DNA of 64,000 bases, from NCBI GenBank assembly GCA_001599815.1, contig BCIA01000004.1, forward strand, positions 1,304,862-1,368,861. Reading direction: 5' to 3'. Shown here piece after piece: positions 10,888 through 21,260 of the stretch. This DNA is from Furcasterigmium furcatum (Eukaryota > Ascomycota > Sordariomycetes > Glomerellales > Plectosphaerellaceae). Below the pieces are notes generated by a model. It searched no databases, was not told the origin of the DNA, and saw only the letters and a program-made list of their open reading frames with translations. The first letter of the stretch is position 1. Every line of letters starts with the position of its first letter. Position numbers and translations under genes: made by a program.

Positions 10888-11848
10888 ATGGCTGTAAGGA
10901 TTTATATCACTTTACTGGGATCTGTGGCCTGACTCTAGCATTTAGTCCGACACTGTTACGGCGTTTGTCGACCCCTTTGCGCAGCTTTTTGCGCACAGCT
11001 TGCGCTCGCCCATTCTGCGCTATCCTTCTGAGGAGGGACTAGAGTTCGAAGACGTCTGGTTCCCGTCCCTTGATGGCGTGGTCCTCGAAGGCTGGTTCAT
11101 TCCTTGCAAAGGTTCAGATAAACTGATCATTGCCAATCACCCGATGCCTTGCAATCGCTACGGATATCCTGGTCATCTACCTGGATTCACGCTATTCGGC
11201 GGCTTCGAATGCAGCTTCATCAAGGATTACAAGCATTTGCATGATGCCGGGTACAACGTACTCTGCTATGATCTGCGTAACCACGGACGCAGTGGGGCCG
11301 GATCAGGCGGAGTTGTCGCTTGTGGCCAACTGGAGTGCCGCGATGTCGTTGGCTCCATCTTGTATGCTCGATCCCGTTTGGATACGGAGGGCATGACAAT
11401 TGGGCTACTTAGCCGTTGTCTTGGGGCCAACTCGACCATCATTGCCATCTCGAAGTATCCGCAGTATTTCGCTGATATCAAAGTCCTGCTCGCCTTGCAG
11501 CCAGTCTCGGCCCGAGCCTTTATTGGCAAAGGAGCCGAGAATGCTGGGGTTGAGAAGGAGGAGACATTGAAAGAATTCGACACCAACATCTTTCATCGCA
11601 CTGGTTTTCATCTCGACGACTTATCCCCCATCCCATACGCCAAAGATGTCAAGATGCCCACGCTTGTTGCACAGGTTCATCAAGACTTATCCACGTACCC
11701 TGAAGATGTTCAGGAAATCTATGACAAGCTTGGGGCTACAGAGAAGGATTTGTTCTGGATTGAGGGGACCACTAGGCGGTTTGATGGCTATAACTACTTT
11801 GGCTCTCATCCAGAGAGAATGATTGATTGGTTCCAGAGGCATATTTAG
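10888..11848 (+). CDS. alpha/beta hydrolase with cysteine at the nucleophile position
   Basis: Two exons, 10888-10893 and 10946-11848, give 302 aa. The first exon holds only ATG GCT; the 52-nt intron (gtaagg...tttag) restores a frame reading MASDTVTAFVDPF. Family features are the oxyanion region IIANHPMPCNRYG, the strand NVLCYDLRNHGRSGAG, and the nucleophile elbow GLLSRCLGAN, where the central position (sm-x-Nu-x-sm) is Cys160 rather than Ser. A late HQDLSTYPEDV segment corresponds to the acid loop. The histidine is less clear and is probably near the C-terminal SHPERM. Dienelactone-hydrolase-like enzymes use Cys in this place. Substrate is unknown and the location is probably cytosolic. It lies upstream of another Cys-type hydrolase on the same strand. 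Confidence 0.8.
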
Positions 11849-12565
11849 CTTGTTCTAAATAGCTAGGCAGACGTCCGCAAGGTTTGGCCCCTATGTTGAT
11901 CCGGCCGTACCAGCATGTGACTTTTTGGCTGTGCATATCCGATCATGGTTCCACGGTTCGCCTTGTGCGCATATGTTGTACCTATCCAGTCGAATTGACT
12001 CATAGTGAATGAACGAGTAGCTGAATCATCTACCGCTGACGAGCATCCCACGGATGCCATCGTCGCTTCGGCATGGCAATCTCTTGTCCCGCGAGCCGAT
12101 GCAGCACAATGCCTAGGTTGAATCGAGATTCCTGGGGATTGCATGTTTGGCTTCTTGTTGGTCTCCCGAAGTTCCCTTGTTGGATCCATCCTTGGCGGGT
12201 GAGAACCGGTGCGTTGCTCTTGTTGATGCACTATCAAGGCAGGCGCCTGGTCGCTGGTATGGTCGCTGGTGTGATTATTGGGTGTTGTCGCCGCCCGATG
12301 TCCCCGAAGATTGTCGGGGTGGGGACATGTGTTGAAATCATTCGCTGTGTGCCATGCAACCACATAGAACCACCTAAGACTCTGTTCTAAACTCTGGCCG
12401 GCAAACTCCGAATAAGCCCGAATTTCAAGTCCGAGGCTTTCTATACATATCTCCCTGCAGAGGCAATGATTGACAGAGAGGACAAGAGGTGCACAAAACA
12501 AGATTAATCTAATCAACTTATCATTTACTCTCCAACCTCAAGCTCTCGACACTTTCAATCCAACA
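11849..12565. other. intergenic, promoter of second hydrolase
   Basis: About 0.7 kb between two co-directional hydrolase genes. A 217-aa minus-strand frame exists (11863-12516) but has no domain-like features and was not accepted. Confidence 0.4.
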
Positions 12566-13477
12566 ATGTCTGCCATTTCGATCCCCAAAGGGTCAATCAA
12601 CCTCGCAGGACTTCTCTTCAAGCCAGAGTCCGCACCGACCGGGAACTTGCCTTGTGCCGTTGTCATTCACCCCGGTGGGGGTGTCAAAGAGCAAACCGCC
12701 AGCGTATACGCTAAGAAGCTCTCCCAGAATGGCTACGTTGCTATCACCTACGATGCGGCGCACCAAGGTGCCTCGGAGGGCACGCCTCACTTCCTAGAGG
12801 GCCCCGCGTCTAGGGTCACTGATGCATCTGCTGTGGCTGACTACCTGGAGAGGCTGGACTACGTCGACATCAATCGCATCTTCCTTGTCGGCATCTGCGC
12901 CGGTGGGGGCTACGCAGTTGCTGCAGCCAAGGGCGATCATCGCTTCAAGGCGGTCTCAATTGTCAGCGCAGTTAATATTGGCGATGGCGCTCGTCTCGGC
13001 TGGTACGGGAATGAGAAAGCCGAAGAGAAGGCGGTCGCTCTCGACCAAGTTTCACAAGCCGTCCAAGCGGAGGTGTTTGGAAGCGAGCCTGCCATCGCTC
13101 CCTATATTCCCCAGATCCTCGACGGCAATACACCCAACGATCTGAAAGAGGCTCATGAGTATTACTTGACCGCTCGCGCACGGCACCCAAACGCCCGGAA
13201 CAAAATGCTGTGGACGTCTACCGGCCTTATCATGAGCTTCGATGCTTGGCTCTTTGCGGATATCTTCCTAACCCAACCCCTCCTGATCATTGTTGGCGAA
13301 AAGGCTGAGAGTCGATGGCATTCGGAGAAGATCTACAAGATCCTGGAAGGCAAGAATAAGGCATTGAAGAAGGTAGTCGTGCCCGATGGACGCCACATGG
13401 ACTTTTACGACAAAGAGGAGTACATAAACCCCGCCATTGAAAAGGTAGTACATCTTTTCAATCAACATGCCCAGTAG
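12566..13477 (+). CDS. alpha/beta hydrolase, YcjY / dienelactone-hydrolase-like, cysteine nucleophile
   Basis: A 303-aa single-exon protein. The start at 12566 (caacaATGtct) is preferred to an upstream in-frame ATG at 12470 because the family's N-terminal strand (SIPKGSINLAGLLFKP) begins immediately after it. Features in order are VVIHPGGGVKEQT (oxyanion loop), YVAITYDAAHQGASEG, the nucleophile elbow FLVGICAGGGYA with Cys111 at the Ser position, LIIVGEKAESRWHSE (acid region), and PDGRHMDFYD with the likely catalytic His. This pattern is typical of the YcjY-type hydrolases, which favour GxCxGG. The natural substrate is not known for most members. Cytosolic by lack of signal peptide. It lies 0.7 kb downstream of another Cys-type hydrolase, perhaps an old duplication or functional pair. 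Confidence 0.85.
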   Translation: MSAISIPKGSINLAGLLFKPESAPTGNLPCAVVIHPGGGVKEQTASVYAKKLSQNGYVAITYDAAHQGASEGTPHFLEGPASRVTDASAVADYLERLDYVDINRIFLVGICAGGGYAVAAAKGDHRFKAVSIVSAVNIGDGARLGWYGNEKAEEKAVALDQVSQAVQAEVFGSEPAIAPYIPQILDGNTPNDLKEAHEYYLTARARHPNARNKMLWTSTGLIMSFDAWLFADIFLTQPLLIIVGEKAESRWHSEKIYKILEGKNKALKKVVVPDGRHMDFYDKEEYINPAIEKVVHLFNQHAQ

Positions 13478-14240
13478 ATAGATTCAGCCCCGGGATCACT
13501 CGCTGCAAAAAAGACATGTCAGCAATTGGCTGCTAGCGTAATCGCTCAAGCCAGTCATCAACTTCGTCCTGTCCCATGAGGAGGGGGACGTGCTCCTGAT
13601 GCCCATAAGCATGCAAGCTACATATTCGCAACATTCACCGCCGAGGATCGCTGGATCTGGACCAACCGTGACTGTCTGCCTTGTGCTTCTACCTGTAGCT
13701 TAGTCCTACACCACAGACCGAAGCGGCCAACATTCAAGGCGAACGGGACAGGGCAGATTGAGGCCCGTTGCCATGTCGCGTGTATCCATGTCCTGCTTCG
13801 TCGTGGCACAAGTCCGAGCTCCTCATGACCGGACGGTCACGAGTCCACCTCCGTGCCTATTGTCACTGGAAAGCCGAGCGGTTGACCCCACGCATGTTCT
13901 ATGAGTAACTACATTGGGTCACTCCATGGCTGAGATAGTGTAGATCCTTGCACGACTGCCTCCATCACGTCAACCTGTTCCTCGAGTCTCGTGATTCAAA
14001 AGCAAGGGCAAATAACTTCGTCTCGTTCTGTCTAATCCACGGCCAGAAAATTTCAATCGCAGATTCGCAGCGTTTACCGAAACATCCCATCTCCTCTCCA
14101 TCGAACAAGTTCGCTTTGCTGCGCGTAATCGTATGTGGAGCATTATCATCGCATCGCAGCCCTCGCGCCAGCGCGCGGCATTCTACACAGCTTCGGCACA
14201 GTATTCGACACCGAGTCAACTCAAACGACAGCCCGCCGCC
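13478..14240. other. intergenic, no gene recognised
   Basis: About 0.76 kb. Short frames on both strands show no protein-like pattern. The last part would be the leader of the small membrane protein frame at 14241. Confidence 0.4.
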
Positions 14241-14495
14241 ATGTACATTGACGACTTCACGGACCTGATCGTCGAGGCCTCCCAGTCATTCGTTATCGCT
14301 GTCGCATTCACTTTCCTGACTCACCTATGGCGGATGATCACATGGATCGTCCTGGCAATGGTCTACCATGCCGTGTTTGAGCTGCTCATCTTTAGTGACT
14401 TTATTTACTGGTGGCTGCCTGTTATCGCCTTCGGCTTTCTTTACAGACTGGCATCCGTCAACGTTGATAGGCAAGGCCCCTGCAAAGATATCTAG
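14241..14495 (+). CDS. possible small membrane protein
   Basis: The frame from ATG 14241 encodes 84 aa with two strongly hydrophobic spans, FVIAVAFTFLTHLWRMITWI and VYHAVFELLIFSDFIYWWLP, continuing into VIAFGFLYRLA. An in-frame ATG at 14133 would add 36 hydrophilic residues. No family is recognised. A short hydrophobic frame can arise by chance, so the call is tentative. Confidence 0.35.
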   Translation: MYIDDFTDLIVEASQSFVIAVAFTFLTHLWRMITWIVLAMVYHAVFELLIFSDFIYWWLPVIAFGFLYRLASVNVDRQGPCKDI

Positions 14496-15119
14496 GGATG
14501 GGATTCCCAGCACATTGGATTCACGGTTCTGCGCTATTCTGGCGTGCACTATGTCCATCATCTACCCCTTTAGTAATGCCCTCCATCTACAAGGGGCGAT
14601 GTCAAGGGTGGTCCAAACGTCAATCATCTCTATATAGAGGCAATATATCGCCTGCTTGGGAATTCCCCAGTGATACTGCACTCAATCATGTTGGTCAGAT
14701 CTTGCAGCTATAAAGACTACCTTCGTGAGCTTGGCTTTTTGTATGATAGTGGATTGTTAACCTTTATCTACCTTTTACAGGCACTTTATTAACGGCTACG
14801 GCTTTTTTCAATCAACGCAAGCTATCTCCGACTAAGCAAACTCGGTTGGAACGCTAAAATGGATCGAGGTCTGCCCCCCCCCCCTCCCCCCAAACAGGTC
14901 AGTGACTTCGGTGAGCGAATCCTTGCCTGCCCGAGGGCATGGTGGTAAGAACTAGTTCCAACCCTTTTACTAGATACGGTGTGGAGGGCTGCATGAGACA
15001 AAGAGGTAGCGACGAATAAGTGTCTCATTGACTTGAAACAGAATGCTTCCGCGCCGCCTGCTCGAAGGAACAACACTCGCTGAGCCCCTCATCGCAACCA
15101 TAGCATTAATAAGCCTTCT
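14496..15119. other. intergenic, no gene recognised
   Basis: About 0.6 kb. It contains a C tract (gccccccccccctccccccc) at 14871-14890. Nothing else was recognised. Confidence 0.4.
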
Positions 15120-15614
15120 TCAACAGGTGGCAGAATTTGAGTACATGGTTCTGGCATGCCACCTGGGCGGGTGACGAATTGAGATTTGAGGATATAGCAA
15201 CCAACCAAACAGGACACCGCAACCTTCCGAAGCAAGATACTCTAACGACACTACCTCCTCCGTGCTGGCTGCGCCCACACTCTCCTGAGCATCCTCCGAA
15301 ATGTCCTCGACCTTAAATTCATCATTAAAATCAAATTCACAAGCTTCACGCTCGTAGATATCAGACTCAATGTGAAAGTCTCCTCGTTTGTCAGCGATAC
15401 CTAAACGACTGCTGTACTCAGGCTTAACATCAGCCTGAAGATCGCGCCTGCTGAAGATGCCACTAAACCCGCACACCAGGACTCGGGGGTTGTAGTCTAT
15501 AGTAACATCGCTTCTAAATAAGATGCGGCTCCAATACCCCAGCGGGCATCCATTCCATCCGACAAAAAAGAAGCGCCCATCCATACAGCTAGTACTTGAA
15601 CACCTAAACTCCAC
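15120..15614 (-). CDS. uncertain open frame, unrecognised
   Basis: A 164-codon open frame with an acidic central part (EACEFDFNDEFKVEDISED). Composition in the middle is protein-like, but the ends are not, and no start context or family is recognised. It could be a remnant or a chance frame. Listed so the region is not left blank. Confidence 0.2.
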   Translation of the reverse strand: MEFRCSSTSCMDGRFFFVGWNGCPLGYWSRILFRSDVTIDYNPRVLVCGFSGIFSRRDLQADVKPEYSSRLGIADKRGDFHIESDIYEREACEFDFNDEFKVEDISEDAQESVGAASTEEVVSLEYLASEGCGVLFGWLLYPQISIRHPPRWHARTMYSNSATC

Positions 15615-16412
15615 AGCCCACTAGCTATGCCCAATGGCGAATTATACTTAAGTAGGACCTTATCCTATAGAGAAGCCGGCTCTCATTGGCTTATCTATGG
15701 GAGAGTGGACGGGATCCCGAATTTTCCAATGGGTATGGTCGTATGTACTGGAATGAGCAGCAGGACAAGTCTATGTAAGCGGATGGCGTTGATGCCCATG
15801 GCTGCCGAGCTCCCTGCATGCATACCCTGTCGACGAGATGGAACATCTCTATTTTTCCGAGGTAGCAGACATAAGGTCCACGTTGCCCACTCTGCGTGTC
15901 TTACTTAGTACCAGGTTTCTTGAGCATCTCCATTGCAGCGACGGATTGGAGCCGAAGTAGTAGGTATAGTCCCGGTGCTTGCTTGCCCACATTGCGTCTA
16001 GTACTTGTACAGCTCTTCCCTTACGTGGGATCGACCTATGAACAACAGCAATATCACTATCGGCTCCCACCAAGCCGTCGAGTGCGATCGCTCAATCAGC
16101 CTCGCGACACCAACAGTGTTACCGCCAAAGGTCAACCTCCGATCGATGACGAGATCGACCCGAAAGGCAAGGTATCCTGCTGGAGAGGTCGTTCTACGTA
16201 CATCACAGTACCGATGAGATTGGTCTAATGGACGAGATGCCGGGACCTTGTGAGGTCCAGCGATCGAGTCAGGTTTCCTTCAGCCCTCTATATCTACCTA
16301 CGAGAGTGTTTGCCATTTACTACTGCGTTTGAGCTAAATGAGTACCCGTCGCGGACAAAACATTCCATCCTGCCCGCCGAACCTGACCTCATGCTGGACA
16401 AAAGTGACTCTC
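15615..16412. other. intergenic, no gene recognised
   Basis: About 0.8 kb upstream of the 3' end of the glycosidase gene. No coding or structural signal was accepted. Confidence 0.4.
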
Positions 16413-18120
16413 CTATTCTTCATTGCTCTCGAGGACGAGAGTCCAGTCCTTGTGGCCGTCCTCGACAGGCAGCTCGAAATGCCGAATATCCGCACAGCCG
16501 CAGTGCTTGTAGTCGAAGGCGGTGTACTCTCCCGTGATAGGGCTGAGCCAGCTAGCGGTCACATTGCATCCCTTGAGGCTGCTCGTGTCGATCGTGATAG
16601 TCGCGTTGGGCGAGTAGACCATGAGCCACGAGCCCTCGCTGTCCCGCGTGGCAGCGATGCGAGCATCGGAGATCCCTGCAAGACGTGTCGTGTCAGCTGG
16701 ATGCTTTGGCTGGTGCTGATGGAGGAACTCACCGGCATTGCCGACAACGATATCCTGAGCGGGGATCCTGTTGAAGTAGCTGGCCTCGCCACGGTCCAGG
16801 ATGGCTTTCTGGACGAACTGAACCTGGCCTGCCCCGGGTAGCTTGATGCCCTCGCGCCATGGAATCATGGGACCGCCACCTCCTGATGTGTAACGGTCAG
16901 AGGTCATCAGCCACACAGGATTGGCGCCATAGGTCAAACCAGCCATGCCGGCGAAGACCTTTATTAGACGAAAACACATATTGTCAGCGACGCATGCCTT
17001 GTGTTGCCCGAGGGGGAGGGGAGAGAGTGGGCTGACTCACCGTCTGCCATTGGGTGATCCGAATGTCGCTGGCGTTCCAGTATGGAAGCCATCTCCTGGC
17101 GTTGTTGAACCGCCACTCATAGCGCGGCTCGTTGTCCAGCGCAGGCCGCTTCTTTCCCTCAGTGGTCTCGCCCACGGCGTACATGATCTCGGCGGGCTCC
17201 CAGCTGCGGCGGGCGGACCACCACGGCATGGTTGGGTTGGGAGGGTAGTCCGAGTGACCAGACTGTGCGGTATCAAACGTGAGCCAGTCCCGGTCGGGGA
17301 AGAAGGAGCTCGAGAGCGCAAGGGGCCCGCCGGTAAACCACTGGTTAGTCGGGTGCGCGGAGATCATGGGCCTGTAGAGGAGGCCGTTCTCGAGGGGCTC
17401 GTCCCACTTGTCACCGAGCGCGGCACGCTCGCCATCGACAAAACCCTCGGCGAGTGCGTCCCAGACGGGCGTGTAGTCCATGATCTCGTACTGCTCGGGA
17501 GTCTTGCTGCCCGGGACGCCTCCGTAGGCGTAGTCCTTGACGATCTCCGTCTTGTTCTTCCACCACGGGTTTGTGTCGCCGAACAGAAGCTTGGGCATAT
17601 AGGGGTATCGTTTGCCGATATACTCGCCAAACCTTCTAGCAGAATCGACGTCGAAGAAGCCAGGGAAGCCGTCCTCGTCATGAGCGTACTTGCCCCAGGC
17701 CGGGTGCATCGCCACGCGGATGCCGTATGTCTCCCACGCCAGCTCCAGGACGGAGTCGACAAAGTCCCAGTGGTCTTCATTGGGCTTAAAGGGGTCGTCA
17801 TTGACCCATGACGTGTGTCCGAGGGCGTTGGGTTCCGAGGGATCGTCGGGGTGCGCACCAATAGCCTGAACGATGTTGAAGCCCTTGCTGGCGCGGTCAG
17901 CGAGATAGTCATCCGCCTCCTCGAGCGTGAGTCGGTTCAGGAGGAACCAAGCAGTATCGGCCTGCCAGAAGAAGGGCTTCTTGTCGATGGTCTGGAAGTA
18001 GTGCCCGTCATCGGAGGCGAACAGGGTGTACTCGGGGGGAGGAGTCCACGCGCCGACGACACCAACGAGGGCGGCGGCGGACACGAGGATAGGGCTCAAG
18101 CGGGAGACTGAAGAGACCAT
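16413..18120 (-). CDS. secreted DUF4038 / GH140-like glycoside hydrolase with C-terminal collagen-binding-like domain
   Basis: Three exons, 17041-18120, 16733-16958 and 16413-16675, give 522 aa (introns 82 and 57 nt, GT-AG, in frame). The ATG at 18120 is chosen because it is followed directly by a signal peptide (MVSSVSRLSPILVSAAALVG, cleavage near VVGAW); a further in-frame ATG at 18147 would extend it. The DUF4038 barrel is recognisable by PFFWQADTAWFLLNRLT, RASKGFNIVQAIG, YGIRVAMHPAWG, LLFGDTNPWW and ISAHPTNQWF. The region GNAGISDARIAATRDSEGSW to the end fits the putative collagen-binding domain usually fused behind DUF4038. Relatives act on plant cell wall polysaccharides (apiosidase in the characterised GH140). 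It is divergent from a sugar transporter, consistent with a carbohydrate-use locus. Confidence 0.88.
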
Positions 18121-18421
18121 AGTGACGATTATGGATGTGCGGTACAAGTTGTACTGTCCAGTTGTTTATCTGGCATTTGGGTCGCTCCTGGCAGATCATC
18201 TTATAGTCATTGTGTCGAGTGGGAGATGCACTGACACTTTCACTTACACCCCGCGAAGCTCGACACTCTTTACCCCGAAGTCGTTGCCATGGCTCGAAGC
18301 TGTTTCGCGCTCACTGGTGGAAACGGGCTTGTAGCCGCTCACTCTAGTTTCCCCGGAATTCGGGAGTTACCCCGTCGGTCCCACAGCGCCTAGCCTTTCT
18401 GCATTCAGCATGGCGGTCGTC

Positions 18422-18434
18422 GTGGGGTGCGGGG
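18422..18434 (+). promoter_or_regulatory. paired CRE1/CreA-like sites
   Basis: GTGGGG at 18422-18427 and GCGGGG at 18429-18434 both fit the SYGGRG consensus of the fungal carbon catabolite repressor, spaced by one base. Such closely paired sites are the kind reported as functional. Binding here is inferred. Confidence 0.4.
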
Positions 18435-18711
18435 AGAATACGGACAGTTGGGGTTGTAGCTTGTAAGCACCAGTGACTGCGCCATCATCCATGTATGATG
18501 TGCTGATCGAGTCCGTGACGGAAAGTGGCACGACACTACCACGCCCAGCTTACTACTAAGTACGTACGATCTGAAGACAAACCGATAGCCAGAAACCAGA
18601 TACCGTGGCCGGAAAGTGGCACATTCATCTGACCTGCTTATACAACTTGCCAGAAGCCCAAATTCCCCAACGACCACATCCCCAACCCTCCTCGCCAAAG
18701 GACCTCAAACC

Positions 18712-18747
18712 TTAGCCGGCGATGGAACTTTGGCCTGCCACGGCTAA
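18712..18747. promoter_or_regulatory. inverted pair of XYR1/XlnR-like motifs
   Basis: TTAGCC at 18712-18717 and GGCTAA at 18742-18747 form an inverted pair of the GGCTAA core recognised by the cellulase/xylanase activator XlnR/XYR1. They lie about 0.4 kb from the transporter start and 0.6 kb from the glycosidase start. A six-base motif can occur by chance, but the inverted pairing strengthens the case. Confidence 0.4.
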
Positions 18748-19130
18748 ATGCTTGATCTGCCCCCCCCCTGCTCCCTTCCCCTCAACAGGCATGCAGAGGC
18801 TTCGGTTGCCACCTTTGTCTTGCCAAACGCGGCACATGGCATCCGTGGTCTGACATCCCGGTGCTTATGATTTCCCAGTCCAGACACAGTCACACAACTG
18901 ACCAGTCGCAGAGATCGGCAATCGTCTTAGCTCGGATCTCGGCCTTCACAGCCTCTTCTTTGGATGTCCTCACTCGGCGAGCTTTATCCCGAGGGAGCTC
19001 TCCTCGGACGATCTTTACTCATATTAAATACCAAGGCACTTTCATGGTGGAGGCCAACATCTCCTATTCTCTTACCCACCATCCCCTCCTCATCACTGCA
19101 GCTTGCCGAGCATCACCGAGCATCACCAGC

Positions 19131-20825
19131 ATGTCTAGGCTACGCCAGCTTGTCCCTGCCATCGTGGCCTCCGTTGGAGGTGCCATGTATGGTGTAGATA
19201 CGGGCACGTCACTCCCAATCCCGGCAGGACGACTGCCCATTACTTCCACAGTAGACACTAACATCCCGCTTCTCCGTCCAGGTATCATCGCAACCACGAT
19301 CGGCCACCGATCCTTCAACATGTACATGTTTCCTCCCGACGGCAAGGACGCAGTCCTGACTGGTACAGACCCCGCCTGTTACTGCTATGATCGAGGTTGA
19401 TCGCATGCTAAGCTCGACGCGCTCCACAGGCGCAGTTGTTTCCGTCTACAACGCCGGTCAGGCCGTCGGTACCTTCATTGGAGGTTGGGCCGCCGACAAG
19501 CTGGGTCGCAGGCGTGCGATCAGCCTTGCCTGTGCTGTCGCCATCGTCGGAATCATCCTGCAGACCGCCGCCGTCAACATTGGCATGTTCATCACCGGGC
19601 GTCTTCTCACCGGCATCTCGTCCGGCATGATCCTTCCCGTCGTCCCCGTCTACATCGCCGAGCTCTCCAAGCCCAAGTCGCGCGGCATCGTCGTCGGCTT
19701 CCAGGGCATGGGCATCGCCATCGGTTTCTGTCTCGCCAACTGGATCGGCTACGGCGGCATCTACGCCTCCGGAGATGCCCAGTGGCGGATCCCGCTATCC
19801 ATGCAGTTCCCTTGCGCCATCTTCCTCTTGGTAGGGTCGTTCTTCATCCCCGAGTCTCCCCGCTGGCTCGTCGGGCAGGATCGCCACTCCGAGGCCCACG
19901 ACGTGATCAGGTCCGTCCACGGCACCGAGGACGCCGAGTACATCGAGAGGGAAATGATCCAGATCCGTGAGCAGATCGCCCTCGAGAAGACCATCGGGTC
20001 CCAGGGCGCCATCGCGACGTTCGTTATGCTCTTCCGCAGGCAGTACATGTTCCGCGTGTTCCTGTCGTGCTTCGTCCAGACCATGACGCAGTTCGCCGGC
20101 GTGGGCGTCATTCAGAACTTTCAGAACATCTTCTACGGCGCCGTTGGCTTCACGGGCAACACCGCCTTGCTCATCAGCGCCATTTACGGCTTCATGGGCG
20201 TCATCGGCCAGTTCATCAGCCTGGTCCTCGTGGCCGGTAAGGAAGCTCTCACCCTCGAGTCAATCACTTGTACGCTGACAGACCTCGTTTCGTAGACAAA
20301 CTACGTCGTACAACTACCCTATGGACCGGTTGTGCGGTCCTCGCAGGCCTCCTGGCCATCTGCATGGGACTGAGCGCCCAGTACAGCGACGGCTCCAACA
20401 TGGCAGCGTCGCGTGCCACGGTCGCCTTCATCTTCATCTACTCCCTCGCCTACGCCGTCTTCTTCAACTCGACGACCTGGGTCGTTGGCTCCGAGCTCCT
20501 CCCCATTTTCCTCCGATCCAAGGGGATGGCCCTGGCTACCTTCTGCAACGGCGTCGCCTCCATCGTCATGTCCCAGATCACGCCCATCGCCATGGAGACA
20601 ATCAGCTGGCGCTACTACGCGGTTTTCATCGCGTGCAACGTCCTTGCCGGCTACGTGTACATGTTCCACCTGCCGGAGACCAAGGGGCTGACGCTCGAAG
20701 AGATCGGCGCCCTCTTTGGCGACACGATGGCCACCGGTAACCTCGAAGAGATCGATGTCAACGCCAAGGGCGGCGGCCATCCTGAGGTGTATGAGCTCGA
20801 GAGGGGTGCGAATAAGCAGGCTTAG
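19131..20825 (+). CDS. MFS sugar (hexose-type) transporter
   Basis: Four exons, 19131-19203, 19282-19362, 19430-20236 and 20296-20825, give 496 aa (1491 nt). The first intron (19204-19281) has a GC donor (gcacgt) and AG acceptor; no GT donor gives the conserved reading AMYGVDTG joined to IIATTIGH. Sugar porter signatures are visible: YGVDTG in helix 1, YNAGQAVGTFIGGWAADKLGRRR (loop 2-3, GRR), the PESPRWL motif after helix 6, QNFQNIFYGAVGFTG (helix 7) and PETKGLTLEEIG at the C-terminal end. It should be a plasma membrane proton symporter for a hexose or similar sugar. It is divergent from a secreted glycosidase and convergent with a GH7-like gene, supporting a role in uptake of cell-wall sugars. 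Confidence 0.92.
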
Positions 20826-20869
20826 CCCTTGACTGCCCTCTCCCTCGATTGACATCGAGATACCGTCTT

Positions 20870-21125
20870 GCTTAGCTTGAGAAACCTGAGACGGCTGCTC
20901 GCTTACCGTTATGAATTGACATTACCTCTACTTTGATTTTAAGAAATCGAAATGAATTCTTGCTCATTCAGAAAAATGTCAGACGACTGCTCCCTTGAGT
21001 TCAAGAAATCGAGACAGGCTTTTGCTCATTTAGAAAGTCGAGTGACTACTCTCCTAACTTGGCGAAACTGACATGTCCGCTCCTTAATTTTCAAGGAATC
21101 GAGATGGTCTTTTACTTGATCAGAG
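20870..21125. repeat. imperfect tandem repeat, unit about 60 bp
   Basis: Downstream of the transporter, units built around (t)caagaaatcgagac...cttttgctcatttagaaa recur at about 20933, 20996 and 21090, with weaker copies at 20870 and 21056. The copies are diverged. It lies in the 3' space between two convergent genes and no function is apparent. Confidence 0.55.
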
Positions 21126-21260
21126 ATATTTCAGCAGCAGCGTATCTGGACGGCAACACGGCTAGTTTGGCATGTACTCTGTGACCCTCATAACTTGCTC
21201 TCTGCGACATCCTCCGGTCCCTTTTCAGGGGTACCTCCGCGGACAACGGGCTTCTATAGA

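Larger units (their letters stand above)
18121..19130. promoter_or_regulatory. shared divergent promoter of glycosidase and sugar transporter
   Basis: A 1-kb non-coding region between two divergent starts. It carries two GGCTAA-type and two SYGGRG-type motifs (listed separately) and a pyrimidine-rich tract near 18761-18785. Common regulation of the two genes is inferred from arrangement and motifs only. Confidence 0.5.

Noticed and set aside
11863..12516. Minus-strand frame of 217 codons with a hydrophobic start
   Set aside because: After the first residues it has no protein-like pattern and it occupies the promoter of the second hydrolase.
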